Shown piece after piece: positions 14,410 to 27,956 of a DNA stretch of 64,000 nucleotides. The notes beneath the pieces were generated by a model. That model was given only the letters and a program-made list of their open reading frames with translations. It ran no database searches and was not told where the DNA came from. The first letter of the stretch is position 1. Each line of letters opens with the position of its first letter. The position numbers and the translations under genes are program-made. Source of the DNA: Proteus terrae (GTDB lineage Bacteria; Pseudomonadota; Gammaproteobacteria; Enterobacterales; Enterobacteriaceae); assembly GCF_003144325.1 (NCBI RefSeq), contig NZ_PENS01000009.1, positions 124,001 to 188,000 on the forward strand. Reading direction: 5' to 3'.

Positions 14410-14639
14410 CACAGGTGAACCGATTCTCTCCCCCGCGAGCAGACGAGCGTGGAGCACTCCTCAGCGACTATCGTGAGTCCGAACGTTTTGTAAAAGAGAA
14501 CGAGCGAGAGCGCATTACATCGATCAGCAGAACAACCTGGTGGAGACTAGAAAAAGCTGGTCAAGTACCCAAAAGGAAAAGAGTTGGCGGCAGTACAGTA
14601 TGGCTGTTGTCGGACCTGTTGGCATGGATGCAGAAGTAA
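14406..14639 (+). CDS. second AlpA-family regulator
   Basis: 77 residues. After a basic N-terminus the C-terminal half matches the phage AlpA fold: ISRTTWWRLEKAGQVPKRKRVGGSTVWLLSDLLAWM, with the RTTWWRLE recognition helix and the WLLSDLLAWM closing helix. Probable DNA-binding partner or antagonist of the 79-residue protein encoded before it. It is the last island gene before murQ. No integrase gene adjoins, which is unusual. Confidence 0.8.
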   Translation: MTQVNRFSPPRADERGALLSDYRESERFVKENERERITSISRTTWWRLEKAGQVPKRKRVGGSTVWLLSDLLAWMQK

Positions 14640-14946
14640 CAGAATAAAGGCAAGTCTTGCTGTATGATTGTGCATGAATGATGCTCTAAACTGGTATTGT
14701 TTCACTTTTGCCAAATGGTGAGTGAACTGGTAAGTGTGAAGATTGAATCACGGCAAAAAATCAACCTAAGTAGTTGATTTTTATTGGAACACACATTCTA
14801 ATCCACGAGCAAATTCAAAATATTGAGTAAGATTTCTTAGCGGTTTACAGCCCATCATTAAGTCAGTAGATACCTTGTATTTGCTGGCTTTTTTATAATA
14901 AGTTTCTAATTTTTATTGGCTTCATTTTTATAAATTATACATTAAA
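14640..14946. other. island-chromosome junction region
   Basis: No gene. Base composition falls from island-like to AT-rich chromosome here. TTCACT (14701) and AGTGAA (14721) flank a possible recombinase-type core, and a terminator follows at 14756. The exact attachment site cannot be placed without the other island end. Confidence 0.5.
14756..14782 (+). terminator. rho-independent terminator at island edge
   Basis: AAAAATCAAC / GTTGATTTTT, perfect 10-bp stem with a 7-base loop and T-run; works in either direction. Confidence 0.7.
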
Positions 14947-15846
14947 TCACTCACCCAACGCCTTTCTAATAAATCCTTTGTTTTGATTAAGCATCTGTGT
15001 GGCTTGCGGTGCATCTACATTTGCTAAGATCATTAAAATCGCCGTTTTACAATGACGATGACATTGTGATAATGCTTCTTCAGCTATAGCTCTTTCACAC
15101 TCAGTTGCTTGCATTACAATGCGAATTTGGCGTTCAACCAATTTGGCATTAGTCGCTTCAACATCCACCATTAAATTACCAAAAACTTTGCCGATTTTTA
15201 TCATCGCGCCTGTTGTTATCATATTTAAGATAAGTTTTTGTGCTGTGCCGGCTTTCATACGCGATGAACCTGTTACCACTTCAGCACCCACAATAGGTGT
15301 AATGGCAATGTCAGCAAGTTTGGCAATCGGGCTTTCTGGATTGCAACTTATCCCCCCTGTTGTTGCACCTAATGATTTCGCATACTGCAAAGCACCTATC
15401 ACATACGGTGTTCTACCACTTGCAGCAATACCCACTAAAACATCTTTCTCGTTAAAATTAAGTTGGCGTAAATCTTGTTCGCCTAATTGAGTATTATCTT
15501 CTGCATTCTCGACAGCTTGAAAAATAGCCTTGTGTCCACCAGCAATTAATCCAATCACCATTTCATGAGGTGTACCATAAGTTGGAGGGCATTCACTGGC
15601 ATCTAAAATCCCTAATCGCCCCGATGTACCGGCGCCACAATAAATAAGACGACCACCTTGAGAAAAAGCAATCGCAACTTTATCAACCAATTGAGTAATT
15701 TCAGGTAACGTTTTCTCGACGGCTAATGGCACTTTTTTATCTTCATTATTAATGACTTTTAGCATATCGAAGGTTGAAAGCGTGTCTATATTTTCACTGT
15801 TATGATTTCTACTTTCTGTGACAAGATTGCTAAGGTCAATCGCCAT
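14947..15846 (-). CDS. murQ: N-acetylmuramic acid 6-phosphate etherase
   Basis: 299 residues, full length. It cleaves the lactyl ether of MurNAc-6-phosphate to GlcNAc-6-phosphate and lactate in cell-wall recycling, in the cytoplasm. The sugar isomerase (SIS) domain carries the family signature [21 protein letters not shown] in two adjoining parts near residues 69-90, then [27 protein letters not shown] and the C-terminal helical domain. E. coli pairs murQ with a PTS gene (murP); here the mobile island lies directly downstream, so any downstream partner may have been separated. Confidence 0.95.
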   Translation of the reverse strand: MAIDLSNLVTESRNHNSENIDTLSTFDMLKVINNEDKKVPLAVEKTLPEITQLVDKVAIAFSQGGRLIYCGAGTSGRLGILDASECPPTYGTPHEMVIGLIAGGHKAIFQAVENAEDNTQLGEQDLRQLNFNEKDVLVGIAASGRTPYVIGALQYAKSLGATTGGISCNPESPIAKLADIAITPIVGAEVVTGSSRMKAGTAQKLILNMITTGAMIKIGKVFGNLMVDVEATNAKLVERQIRIVMQATECERAIAEEALSQCHRHCKTAILMILANVDAPQATQMLNQNKGFIRKALGE

Positions 15847-15954
15847 TATCGCGCTCCCAATATTGTTATTTATTTGATTAAGTCGAAGAAATAAACTGCT
15901 TTTATACCATTATTATTGGTAAGATTTTCAAAATCATTACAAACGGTACCCTAC

Positions 15955-16692
15955 ATGACACTTATTAAATATATTTCGACCTTTATCAGCCTAATTACAC
16001 TTTTTTTCTCCTTTTCTTTACATGCTAATTTTGAAGAGCAAGACAAAAGAAAATTTGAAGATACTCGCAAAGAAGCACTAAATCACAATGCACCAGCTCA
16101 ATATCAATTAGCTGAAATGTATTTAATGGGAACAGGTGTCGAAAAAAATGTTCTTAATGCCCAATTATGGGCAAATGAGGCAATAAAAAACGACTATGCT
16201 GATGCCTATGCATTACTTGCTGATCTCTATTTATTTAATGCGGACCCTTACTTTAAAAATTATTATGTTGAAGCGAGAAAATTAGCAACAATCGCAGCAA
16301 ATAAAGGAAGCATAAGAGGAAAAATAAGTTTAGCAACGGCTCTTATAGCACCTTTATCTGGTGAAACAGATTACAAAAAAGCAATTACATTATTAGAAGA
16401 AGCTGCAACAACTCATCAACCAGAGCTTGTTTACGCTCCGATTTGGCTAGGTGTTCTTTATAGTGGAGTTGGTAATGTGCCTGTAGATACTGAAAAAGCG
16501 AATATGTGGTTTGCAAAAGCTAATGAAATGACTTTTGAAGGATTTGCTCAAGCAATGGCTTCTTTTATGTTCTCTGGTCAATATTATATTATCGAGCCAA
16601 ACAAACAAAAAGCAGATGAATTAATGCAACAAGCTTGTGAAGAAGCAAAAAAAGTTGGCAATGAGTTTTATTGCCAACAAGCGTTTAATTAA
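15955..16692 (+). CDS. Sel1-like repeat secreted protein
   Basis: 245 residues from ATG 15955, which places a clean signal peptide (MTLIKYISTFISLITLFFSFSLHA) at the N-terminus. The mature part consists of ~36-residue helical hairpins of the Sel1/TPR type (APAQYQLAEMYLMGTGVEKN; ADAYALLADLY; YAPIWLGVLYSGVGNVPVDTEKA). Sel1 repeats bind protein partners; the partner is unknown. It is divergent from murQ with a 108-bp spacer. Not to be confused with SelA/SelB later in the window. Confidence 0.8.
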   Translation: MTLIKYISTFISLITLFFSFSLHANFEEQDKRKFEDTRKEALNHNAPAQYQLAEMYLMGTGVEKNVLNAQLWANEAIKNDYADAYALLADLYLFNADPYFKNYYVEARKLATIAANKGSIRGKISLATALIAPLSGETDYKKAITLLEEAATTHQPELVYAPIWLGVLYSGVGNVPVDTEKANMWFAKANEMTFEGFAQAMASFMFSGQYYIIEPNKQKADELMQQACEEAKKVGNEFYCQQAFN

Positions 16693-16722
16693 CCCAAAAT
16701 CTAATAAATCACCCTAACTCAG

Positions 16723-16753
16723 AAAAGAGATGGTAAATATCGCCATCTCTTTT
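16723..16753. terminator. bidirectional terminator
   Basis: AAAAGAGATGG / CCATCTCTTTT, perfect 11-bp stem between convergent genes. Confidence 0.85.
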
Positions 16754-16782
16754 ATACCCTGTCTGTCCTACCTAACGTTCTT

Positions 16783-17241
16783 TTATAGCGCCATACGGTA
16801 TTCAATCACGCCTGGTTTTTCTGCTACCCAATTATATAAGCGCTGACCACGTAAATTAGTTTCCTGTGTATGCCAATATAAACGAGCACAATTACGCTGT
16901 TTTGCTTGTTGATTAACAAACTCAATAAGTTGTTTACCTACATGGCGACCACGTGTATCTGGTGAAACAAATAAATCTTCTAAATAACAAAAATCACTTT
17001 CTGCCCATGTTGAACGATGAAAAAGGTAATGTACAAAGCCTAATACCTTTTCACCTTCCATCGCTACAGCACAATAAACAGGTTCTTTTTCATCAAAAAA
17101 ACGTGTCCATGTTTTTAATGTTGTCTCTTCTGATAACTCAACTTTATAAAATGCTTGATAATTTAACCAATGTGGCAACCATTGAGCATAATGCTCTTGT
17201 TCAACAAATTGAATTGAAACAGCGATTGGTGTTGTGCTCAT
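16783..17241 (-). CDS. GNAT-family N-acetyltransferase
   Basis: 152 residues from ATG 17241 behind GAAGGAAG; an upstream ATG at 17265 would add eight residues. GNAT core: VYCAVAMEGEKVLGFVHYLFH, DFCYLEDLFVSPDTRGRHVGKQLIEFV (acetyl-CoA loop RGRHVGK) and the ARLYWHTQETNLRGQRLYNWVAEKPGVIEY helix-strand typical of the diamine/small-amine acetyltransferase-like subgroup. Substrate unknown. A divergent MocR regulator probably controls it. Confidence 0.85.
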   Translation of the reverse strand: MSTTPIAVSIQFVEQEHYAQWLPHWLNYQAFYKVELSEETTLKTWTRFFDEKEPVYCAVAMEGEKVLGFVHYLFHRSTWAESDFCYLEDLFVSPDTRGRHVGKQLIEFVNQQAKQRNCARLYWHTQETNLRGQRLYNWVAEKPGVIEYRMAL

Positions 17242-17332
17242 CTCTTCACTTCCTTCTACTTTCATAAATGCTATAAAAAGGTATCACCTGCCTTTAATCG
17301 TGGTCATGGTACGTTTAATTTTGGTTCTCAAT

Positions 17333-17369
17333 AAGGTACACTTTTTGTGTTTTTATAGGGTCCACTTTA
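17333..17369 (+). promoter_or_regulatory. direct repeats in the acetyltransferase/MocR spacer
   Basis: AAGGTACACTTTTT (17333) and AGGGTCCACTTTAT (17357) are spaced 24 bp in the same orientation, the arrangement expected for a MocR/PdxR-type dimer. Binding is inferred. Confidence 0.45.
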
Positions 17370-18856
17370 TGAAACAGAAAAAAACAGCTTATTTCCCTAA
17401 CCTTGTTTTAGAAGAAGGACCTATTGGTTCTCAGGTTTATCACGCGATTAGAAAAGCGATTTTAGATGGACGCTTAACATCAGGTAGTCGTCTACCGTCA
17501 AGCCGTACCTTAGCTGAAATGATGTCTATTTCCCGCAATTCTGTTATTGCAGGATTTGAACGTTTAATTGATGAAGGCTATTTATTTACTCGACGCGGTG
17601 CAGGTACTTTTGTTGCAAGTACAATCCCTGATGCCATTATTTCGGATAAGTGGATCAAAACAACCCACTCTATTTCATCACCCTCAATCGAAAGCCCATT
17701 AGAAACACTAAACCCCAATATGCAAAAAGCACAAGCTTTTTGGCAACAATCACAACCCAATATCAATAATAATCCGATATTTCATGTTGGCGTTGGATGT
17801 GTTGATCTGTTTCCACATGAGCTTTGGGGAAGGTTATTAGGGCGAGTTTGGCGACAATCGAAAAAAGCACTCGCAACATTTAATTCGCCAACAGGTTACA
17901 CACCTTTAAAAGAGATGATATGCCAATATATGCAATCAACTCGTGGGCTTTTTTGCCAACCTGAACAAATCATTATTGTGAATGGAACACAGCAAGCGAT
18001 TAATCTCACCACCAGAGTATTATTAAAAGAAGGTGATGCAGTTTGGTTAGATGATCCTGGTTATGACAGTGCTCGGGGGATCTTCACATCTTATGGTATA
18101 AAATCACATCCAATAAATTCGGATGTTAATGGGATGGATATTTCTCAAGGAATAGAAAAGTGTCCTGAAGCAAAACTTGTTTTTACGACACCTTCGCATC
18201 AATTCCCTTTGGGTAATACACTCTCACTTTCACGCCGTATTGTGTTGTTAGAGTGGGCGTCATCCAATAATGTGTGGATCTTTGAAGATGACTACAATAG
18301 TGAATTTCGCTATCACTCTAAACCCATTCAATCTCTCCAAGGATTAGATAAATACCAGCGCGTTATTTATGCTGGTACATTCTCAAAAATGATGTATCCC
18401 GGATTTCGTTTAGGCTTTTTAGTGGTTCCTTTACCTTTAGTTGATGCCTTTAAAGCCGCTAAATACTATACCGATTCACATTCTGGCTTTTTAGAGCAAG
18501 CCACATTGGCGCTGTTTATTTCTCAAGGGCATTATGCACGTCATGTTAGGCGAATACGCAAAGCCTGTTATGAACGTTATCAAGTGTTAACTAATGCTAT
18601 AAAAACACATCTATCTCATGTTTTCCGTGTTGAACCGACAGACTCAGGTATCCATATTGTCTGCTGGTTACAGGCTAGCTATACAGAAGAATATATTGTG
18701 AAAAAATCACGAGAGATTGGATTAGCTATACAGCCTTTATCCCGTTACTGCATCCAAACCTACCCAAAACAAGGCGTATTATTAGGGTATGCGGCTCATG
18801 ATCCTATTGAAATTGAAAAGAGTATTATTTTGCTTGCTCAAACATTATCTAAATAA
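17369..18856 (+). CDS. MocR-type transcriptional regulator (GntR HTH + aminotransferase fold)
   Basis: 495 residues from ATG 17369; codons further upstream translate to unlike sequence. Residues 10-80 form a GntR winged helix (SQVYHAIRKAILDGRLTSGSRLPSSRTLAEMMSISRNSV). Residues ~125-490 are a class-I aminotransferase domain with YAGTFSKMMYPGFRLGFL, whose Lys would hold pyridoxal phosphate. MocR proteins sense PLP or amino compounds. The divergent acetyltransferase is its likely target. Confidence 0.88.
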   Translation: MKQKKTAYFPNLVLEEGPIGSQVYHAIRKAILDGRLTSGSRLPSSRTLAEMMSISRNSVIAGFERLIDEGYLFTRRGAGTFVASTIPDAIISDKWIKTTHSISSPSIESPLETLNPNMQKAQAFWQQSQPNINNNPIFHVGVGCVDLFPHELWGRLLGRVWRQSKKALATFNSPTGYTPLKEMICQYMQSTRGLFCQPEQIIIVNGTQQAINLTTRVLLKEGDAVWLDDPGYDSARGIFTSYGIKSHPINSDVNGMDISQGIEKCPEAKLVFTTPSHQFPLGNTLSLSRRIVLLEWASSNNVWIFEDDYNSEFRYHSKPIQSLQGLDKYQRVIYAGTFSKMMYPGFRLGFLVVPLPLVDAFKAAKYYTDSHSGFLEQATLALFISQGHYARHVRRIRKACYERYQVLTNAIKTHLSHVFRVEPTDSGIHIVCWLQASYTEEYIVKKSREIGLAIQPLSRYCIQTYPKQGVLLGYAAHDPIEIEKSIILLAQTLSK

Positions 18857-18911
18857 ATAACATTTATTCTTATTTGTTATTTGCAATATAAATGTCGAAC
18901 AAGCTTTGCAT

Positions 18912-19481
18912 TTACCCTATTTTATTTTTTGGCGTGCAATAATAAACCCAAGCAGGAGGAACATTCAGCATTACCAATTTTTTTTCTAAATGAAAATAAC
19001 GAGATAACGTTTTTTCATATCGAGTTGTATATTGAAATAATACAAAACAACCTTGTGTTTTTAATAGCTCTTTATGCACGCGTTTTAAAACTTTTAAACC
19101 TGTTTTTTTAGGAATAGATAAAAAAGGTAGCCCTGAAATAATCATATTATAATGGCTATTTAATTTTTCTGCTGATGCGGTATAGACCCTTAATCGCTTA
19201 TCGTTAATTTTATCTAATTCTGTCGCAAAGCTGGGTTCTATTTCAAAAACATCTAATGAAGAATTCAACGACATTCTTTTTAAGATCTGTTGAGTAATAA
19301 CCCCTGTACCGGCACCTAACTCAGCAACCTGAATGTCCTGTTGCCAATTGAGTTTATCTAACATTTCGTAGCATAACCAACGAGATGAAGGCGCGATAGT
19401 ACCCATCGTGGTTGGTGAGATCACAAACCGTTTTAAATATGAGTAGTATGTAGATAATGGAATGAATGTGGATATATCCAT
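18912..19481 (-). CDS. class I SAM-dependent methyltransferase, phospholipid N-methyltransferase-like
   Basis: 189 residues, start ATG 19481 with AGGAGG. N-terminal FVISPTTMGTIAPSSRWLCYEML, then the SAM motif VAELGAGTGVITQQIL (about residues 52-67) and DVFEIEP. The order and size match the small rRNA-dimethylase-related enzymes annotated as phospholipid N-methyltransferases. The C-terminus is short. A membrane-lipid substrate is plausible but unproven. Confidence 0.75.
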   Translation of the reverse strand: MDISTFIPLSTYYSYLKRFVISPTTMGTIAPSSRWLCYEMLDKLNWQQDIQVAELGAGTGVITQQILKRMSLNSSLDVFEIEPSFATELDKINDKRLRVYTASAEKLNSHYNMIISGLPFLSIPKKTGLKVLKRVHKELLKTQGCFVLFQYTTRYEKTLSRYFHLEKKLVMLNVPPAWVYYCTPKNKIG

Positions 19482-19953
19482 CTTCGCCTCCTAGTGCCTT
19501 TTAATTAAGGTAAAATAAAATTTAGATTAAATGAAGAACATTCATCATTATTTTTATTTATGAAAATACATCATCTATTGAATAATGACTTTCAGTATAA
19601 AGCTTGGAGTCATCTCTAAGTAAATACGTTTTTCTTATATATTACACTATTTTACATTTTTCTATTTTTACTCTATTTTCTTAAACAAGAATATATTTTT
19701 ATTTATCCTAAAAAAGAAAATAAGATATAGCAGATTATTCTTACACTTTTATGGTTGGTTCATTTTCTTTTTTAACAACTCATTGATATTTGTTCGTTCT
19801 GTGGCTTTCTTTTGTTAACTCTACGCAGACTATAAGAAACACTTCTAATTCTTTGGTAAATAATCAATAAATTAACTTGCACCCATCTCTATATTTTGTC
19901 AGGTTAGTGTGAGGTCTCTCACTATTCCTACAGATAAAGACAGGGTAATTACA
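19482..19953. other. AT-rich spacer before asd
   Basis: 472 bp between divergent genes; very AT-rich with long T/A runs. It must hold both promoters, but I see no unambiguous -35/-10 pair, terminator or small gene. Confidence 0.5.
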
Positions 19954-21060
19954 ATGAAAAATGTTGGTTTTGTGGGCTGGCGTGGTATGGTCGGCTCCGT
20001 TTTAATGCAAAGAATGGTTGAAGAACGTGATTTTGATGGGATAAACCCTGTTTTCTTCACCACATCTCAATTAGGTGAAGCAGCACCCGCTTATGGTAAT
20101 CACCGTAGCACTCTGCAAGATGCTTATGATATTGATACCTTAGCATCACTCGATATTATTATTAGTTGCCAAGGTGGTGACTACACCAATGAAATCTATC
20201 CAAAACTGCGTCAAGCAGGTTGGCAAGGTTACTGGATTGATGCAGCATCCGCACTGCGTATGAATGATGATGCCGTGATTATTCTCGATCCTGTTAATGG
20301 ACAGCATATTCAAGACAGCTTAAATAAAGGTATTAAAGCCTTTGTCGGCGGTAACTGCACCGTCAGTTTAATGCTGATGTCATTAGGTGGTCTGTTTGCT
20401 AACAATTTAGTGGAATGGGCAAGCGTATCCACTTATCAAGCGGCTTCTGGGGCCGGCGCTCGCCATATGAGAGAGTTACTGTCACAGATGGGTTCTTTAC
20501 ATAATCAAGTGGTTAAAGAGCTAGAAAACCCAGCATCAGCAATCTTAGATATTGAACGTAAAGTCACTAACTTTACACGCAGTGGTGCGATGCCCACTGA
20601 ACAATTTGGTGTTCCTCTAGCAGGTAGCTTGATCCCTTGGATTGATAAACAATTAGAAAATGGTCAAAGCCGCGAAGAGTGGAAAGGACAAGCAGAAACT
20701 AACAAGATCCTCAATACAGGTTCAAATATCATTCCTGTGGATGGTCTTTGCGTTCGTATTGGCGCATTACGCTGCCATAGCCAAGCATTTACCTTAAAAC
20801 TGAAGAAAGACTTACCTGTTACTGAGATTGAACAGTTACTCGCAAGCCATAATGATTGGGTAAAAGTCATTCCTAATGATCGTGAGTTAACTATACGTGA
20901 ATTAACACCTGCCGCAGTTACCGGTACATTGAGCACACCAGTAGGCCGTATTCGTAAACTGAATATGGGCCCTGAATTTATTTCAGCCTTTACAGTGGGT
21001 GACCAACTGTTATGGGGTGCCGCAGAGCCTTTACGTCGTATGCTGAATATTCTGCGTTAA
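19954..21060 (+). CDS. asd: aspartate-semialdehyde dehydrogenase
   Basis: 368 residues from ATG 19954, matching the E. coli start ([20 protein letters not shown]). It reduces aspartyl phosphate to aspartate semialdehyde with NADPH, the branch point to lysine/diaminopimelate, threonine and methionine. Visible features: the N-terminal NADP-binding GWRGMVGS loop, catalytic Cys in [10 protein letters not shown] (~135), and the [16 protein letters not shown] region with the active-site His. Full length, standing alone. Codons upstream of 19954 are not homologous. Confidence 0.97.
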   Translation: MKNVGFVGWRGMVGSVLMQRMVEERDFDGINPVFFTTSQLGEAAPAYGNHRSTLQDAYDIDTLASLDIIISCQGGDYTNEIYPKLRQAGWQGYWIDAASALRMNDDAVIILDPVNGQHIQDSLNKGIKAFVGGNCTVSLMLMSLGGLFANNLVEWASVSTYQAASGAGARHMRELLSQMGSLHNQVVKELENPASAILDIERKVTNFTRSGAMPTEQFGVPLAGSLIPWIDKQLENGQSREEWKGQAETNKILNTGSNIIPVDGLCVRIGALRCHSQAFTLKLKKDLPVTEIEQLLASHNDWVKVIPNDRELTIRELTPAAVTGTLSTPVGRIRKLNMGPEFISAFTVGDQLLWGAAEPLRRMLNILR

Positions 21061-21522
21061 TATTAATTATTTGGAATATCGGCCATTTTTAGAAAATAGA
21101 AATGGTTGGTATTCTTATTCTCAATAGCTATTAGCTTTATTTCTTATTTCCCCTCCTCTTCTTTTTTCACAAAACTATTTTTTAAATTTTCATATTTTAT
21201 TTATTTTTAATTTTATGGCGATTTATAAAATACGTTTCCTACAATACTTTCAAAAATAACGCTAAAGAATTCAGTCAGGTTATTCAGAATAATTCACCTA
21301 TTTTTATTTAAAATAGAGCGCAAAAATAAATAAAGTATTTTTTAACAACTGAAAAGTAATGACGAAGAAAATCCAATTATAACAATTTCTAATATATTAT
21401 CCCTTTTCTCTTTATTAAAGAGAGGTTGCGGTAACTACTTATTATTTAAAAATAAATTTACTTTATATTGTCATTTATTTATGGTTATTTTTATTACTTT
21501 TATAAAAAGATGCATTATAAAT
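21061..21522. other. AT-rich spacer between asd and the transporter gene
   Basis: 462 bp, no gene seen. An inverted repeat TCTCTTTA-T-TAAAGAGA at 21407-21423 could be an operator for the transporter-peptidase pair; an imperfect CCATTT/AAATGG hairpin after asd may terminate it. Confidence 0.4.
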
Positions 21523-23070
21523 ATGACAACACAAACACAACCCAATAAAAAAGGTTTTTTAAACCGAGTAGAACGTATTGGTAATGTCATGCCTGATGTT
21601 ACGATGCTGTTCGTTTACGCCCTAGTGATCTGCTGGATATTTTCATTTCTCCTCTCTTTTGTACATTTTGATTATTTCCATCCAGTGACTAAAGAGAAAA
21701 TCACCGTTATTAATATGTTTCAATATGAAGAAATCATATTATTTGTGACAAGTGCGGTAAAAAATTTCATTAGCTTTCCGCCACTTGGAATAACGATTGT
21801 TGCAACATTAGGAATTGGTATTGCAGAAAGCAGTGGCTTTATTAAAACAGCTTTAAAAAAGATGCTTTCGTTTATTTCTCCTAAAATGCTAACACCAACG
21901 GTTGTCTTTGTTGGTATTGTTGCGCACTTAGCGTCTGACTCAGCTTACGTTATTCTTATGCCTGTCTCTGCGATGATGTTCTATGCTAGTGGTCGTCATC
22001 CTTTAGCTGGGATCGCCGCCTCATTTGCAGGTTTAGCAGGTGGATTTACCGCAAGTTATACACCGTCAATCATTGATCCAATAATGCAAAGCTTTACTCA
22101 AGAAGCGGCGCAAATTATGGCTCCGGGATATAGCGTTAACGTTTTATGTAACTACTTTTTTAGTGTAGGTGGTACATTTGGTGTTATTTTAACTTGTTGG
22201 TATATCACTGAAAAAATTGTCGAGCCTTGGTTAAACAAAAACTGCCCAGTCTCTTCAGGGATTGATACCAAGGATGCGGAGTTGGGTGAAATCACACCAA
22301 TAGAAAAACGCGCATTCCGTTTTGCTGGTTGGGCGGTTGTGTTGATGGGAATTGGTTTATTTGCCCTGTTATTACCAGAAACTTCGCCATTACGTTCACC
22401 AGAAGGGAGCTTAACCAGCCCTAAAGCGCCAATTATGCAAATTGTGGTGCCTTTACTGTTTATCTTCTTCTCTGTACCCGGTTTAATCTATGGCTATATG
22501 ACCAAGTCTTTTGCTTCCACAAAAGATATCGTCAAAGCAATGGAAAATATCACTAAATCGCTGATCCCATTTATCGTTTTTGCCTTTTTTGCAGCTCAGT
22601 TTCTTTACTCTTTCCAACACTCGAATTTAGGAACTTTATTAGCGCTATCAGGTGCAGAGTTACTGCGTACGCTTAATATGCCTTCAGGTATGACGGTATT
22701 AGGTGTGATTTTGCTGACTGCTATTTTAAATATCATGATCACCTCAGCAACATCAAAATGGGCTGTTATTGCACCGGTATTAGTGCCAATGTTAATGGCT
22801 GTCGGAATTTCACCTGAATTAACGCAAGCTGCGTTCCGTGTCAGTGATTCCGCAATGAATGTGAGTACACCGATGTTCCCATTCTACCCACTGATTTTGA
22901 TGTATTGCCAAAAATACTATAAAGGGGCTGGTATCGGTACACTATGCTCAATGATGATCCCTTTCACTATTGGCTTGCTTATTGTGTTAACGACAACACT
23001 GTTTGTCTTCTGGGGACTCGATATTCCTCTTGGCTTTGACAGTGGATATACATGGCAACCGGCATCATAA
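21523..23070 (+). CDS. AbgT-family transporter
   Basis: 515 residues from ATG 21523 (MTTQTQPNKKGFLNRVERIGNVMPDVTMLF); an upstream ATG at 21481 lacks a matching N-terminus. About a dozen hydrophobic segments with family landmarks VAHLASDSAYVILMPVSAMMF, GGFTASYTPSIIDP and the C-terminal SATSKWAVIAPVLVPML and DSAMNVSTPMFPFYPL. AbgT proteins import p-aminobenzoyl-glutamate or expel antimetabolites. The peptidase gene next door suggests that a peptide-like substrate is taken up and then hydrolysed. Confidence 0.9.
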   Translation: MTTQTQPNKKGFLNRVERIGNVMPDVTMLFVYALVICWIFSFLLSFVHFDYFHPVTKEKITVINMFQYEEIILFVTSAVKNFISFPPLGITIVATLGIGIAESSGFIKTALKKMLSFISPKMLTPTVVFVGIVAHLASDSAYVILMPVSAMMFYASGRHPLAGIAASFAGLAGGFTASYTPSIIDPIMQSFTQEAAQIMAPGYSVNVLCNYFFSVGGTFGVILTCWYITEKIVEPWLNKNCPVSSGIDTKDAELGEITPIEKRAFRFAGWAVVLMGIGLFALLLPETSPLRSPEGSLTSPKAPIMQIVVPLLFIFFSVPGLIYGYMTKSFASTKDIVKAMENITKSLIPFIVFAFFAAQFLYSFQHSNLGTLLALSGAELLRTLNMPSGMTVLGVILLTAILNIMITSATSKWAVIAPVLVPMLMAVGISPELTQAAFRVSDSAMNVSTPMFPFYPLILMYCQKYYKGAGIGTLCSMMIPFTIGLLIVLTTTLFVFWGLDIPLGFDSGYTWQPAS

Positions 23071-23111
23071 CTCACGCTTATAAAAACAACTGTATTAGGA
23101 ACAACATTATA

Positions 23112-24347
23112 ATGAACACCCTAGGTCAAAAGTTAGAACAGCGTTTCTTCCGTTATCTGGCAATTGAAAGCCAAAGTGATGCATCTGCTTCTGTTGTACC
23201 CAGCACGCAAGGGCAACTTGAGTTAGCAAAGTTACTGGCTAAAGAGCTAGAAACTTATGGACTAAAAGATATCTATATCGATTCTCATGCCATTTTATAT
23301 GCAATGAGACCGGGTACTAAACCCAATGCCCCTAAAGTTGGGTTTGTTGCTCACCTTGATACTGTTGATGTGGGTATTTCGCCTGATATTCACCCTCAAA
23401 CACTGCGTTATGAAGGAAAAGATCTCTGCTTAAATAAAGAAAAGGATGTCTGGTTTAAAGCTCAAGAACACCCTGAAGCAGAACCTTATATTGGTGAAGA
23501 GATTATCTTCAGTGATGGTACAAGCGTATTAGGTGCTGATAATAAAGCAGCGATCACCGTGGTTATGGAGTTAATGGATAAACTTCAACATGCTGATTTT
23601 GATTGTGGCGATATCTATGTTGCGTTTGTACCTGATGAAGAGATTGGATTACGCGGTTCTAAACTGATGGATTTATCTCGCTTCAACGTTGATTTTGCTT
23701 ACACCATAGATTGCTGTGCATTAGGCGAAGTAGTGTATGAAACCTTTAATGCGGCATCAATTAAAGTGTCTGTAAAAGGTATTACTGCGCACCCAATGTC
23801 AGCGAAAAACGTATTATTAAACCCAATTCGTGTTGCTCATGATTTTATTGGCTGTTTTGACCGCTTTGATACACCAGAGCACACCGAACATCGCGAAGGT
23901 TATTTCTATGTCACTGATTTAATCGCCAACCCTGATAATGCGGTGATTAAAATGGCCATTCGTGATTTTGATAAACAAAGTTATGAAGCCCGTAAACAGT
24001 TTATTAAGCAATCTGTTGCTTTGATCCAAGCTCGCCACCCTCGTGCGCAAATCGATTACGAGATTGTCGATGTGTATAGCAATATCAGTGATTCGATAGG
24101 GGAAGATCGCACAGCTATCGAACTTATTTTTGAGGCATTAAAACAATTAGATATTCAACCTAATGTGATCCCAATGCGAGGCGGCACAGATGGCTCTGCA
24201 CTTTCTGCAAGAGGATTACTAACACCAAACTATTTTACTGGTGCACTGAATTTTCACTCTCGTTTTGAGTTTTTACCTGTTAGCTCATTTGAAAAGAGCT
24301 ATTTAGTAACAGAAATGCTGTGTCGATTGGTCGGACAACGCGGATAA
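23112..24347 (+). CDS. pepT: peptidase T-family (M20B) tripeptidase
   Basis: 411 residues from ATG 23112 behind TTAGGAACAAC, 41 bp after the transporter, so likely co-transcribed. Di-zinc aminopeptidase motifs: GFVAHLDTVDVG (first metal ligand His), DGTSVLGADNKAAITV (bridging Asp), FVPDEEIGLRG (catalytic and metal Glu), and C-terminal RGGTDGSALS with a His in ALNFHSRFEF. PepT removes the N-terminal residue from tripeptides. Sequence is moderately far from E. coli PepT, so this may be a paralogue specialised for the transporter's substrate. Confidence 0.87.
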   Translation: MNTLGQKLEQRFFRYLAIESQSDASASVVPSTQGQLELAKLLAKELETYGLKDIYIDSHAILYAMRPGTKPNAPKVGFVAHLDTVDVGISPDIHPQTLRYEGKDLCLNKEKDVWFKAQEHPEAEPYIGEEIIFSDGTSVLGADNKAAITVVMELMDKLQHADFDCGDIYVAFVPDEEIGLRGSKLMDLSRFNVDFAYTIDCCALGEVVYETFNAASIKVSVKGITAHPMSAKNVLLNPIRVAHDFIGCFDRFDTPEHTEHREGYFYVTDLIANPDNAVIKMAIRDFDKQSYEARKQFIKQSVALIQARHPRAQIDYEIVDVYSNISDSIGEDRTAIELIFEALKQLDIQPNVIPMRGGTDGSALSARGLLTPNYFTGALNFHSRFEFLPVSSFEKSYLVTEMLCRLVGQRG

Positions 24348-24367
24348 GCGTTATTGTTTTAGCCAAC

Positions 24368-24403
24368 AAAAAAGCGGAACCATTTTCATGGCTCCGCTTT
24401 TTT
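24368..24403. terminator. bidirectional rho-independent terminator
   Basis: AAAAAAGCGGA...TCCGCTTTTTT with an inner CCAT/ATGG stem, between the convergent pepT and gyrB. Confidence 0.93.
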
Positions 24404-24421
24404 ATCTAACTTAATCTAAAA

Positions 24422-27945
<3,524 letters not shown>

Positions 27946-27956
27946 GTTAGTGACTA

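Noticed and set aside
14640-14946. tRNA gene as island attachment site
   Set aside because: No cloverleaf or T-loop (GGTTCRANTCC) sequence found in this interval.
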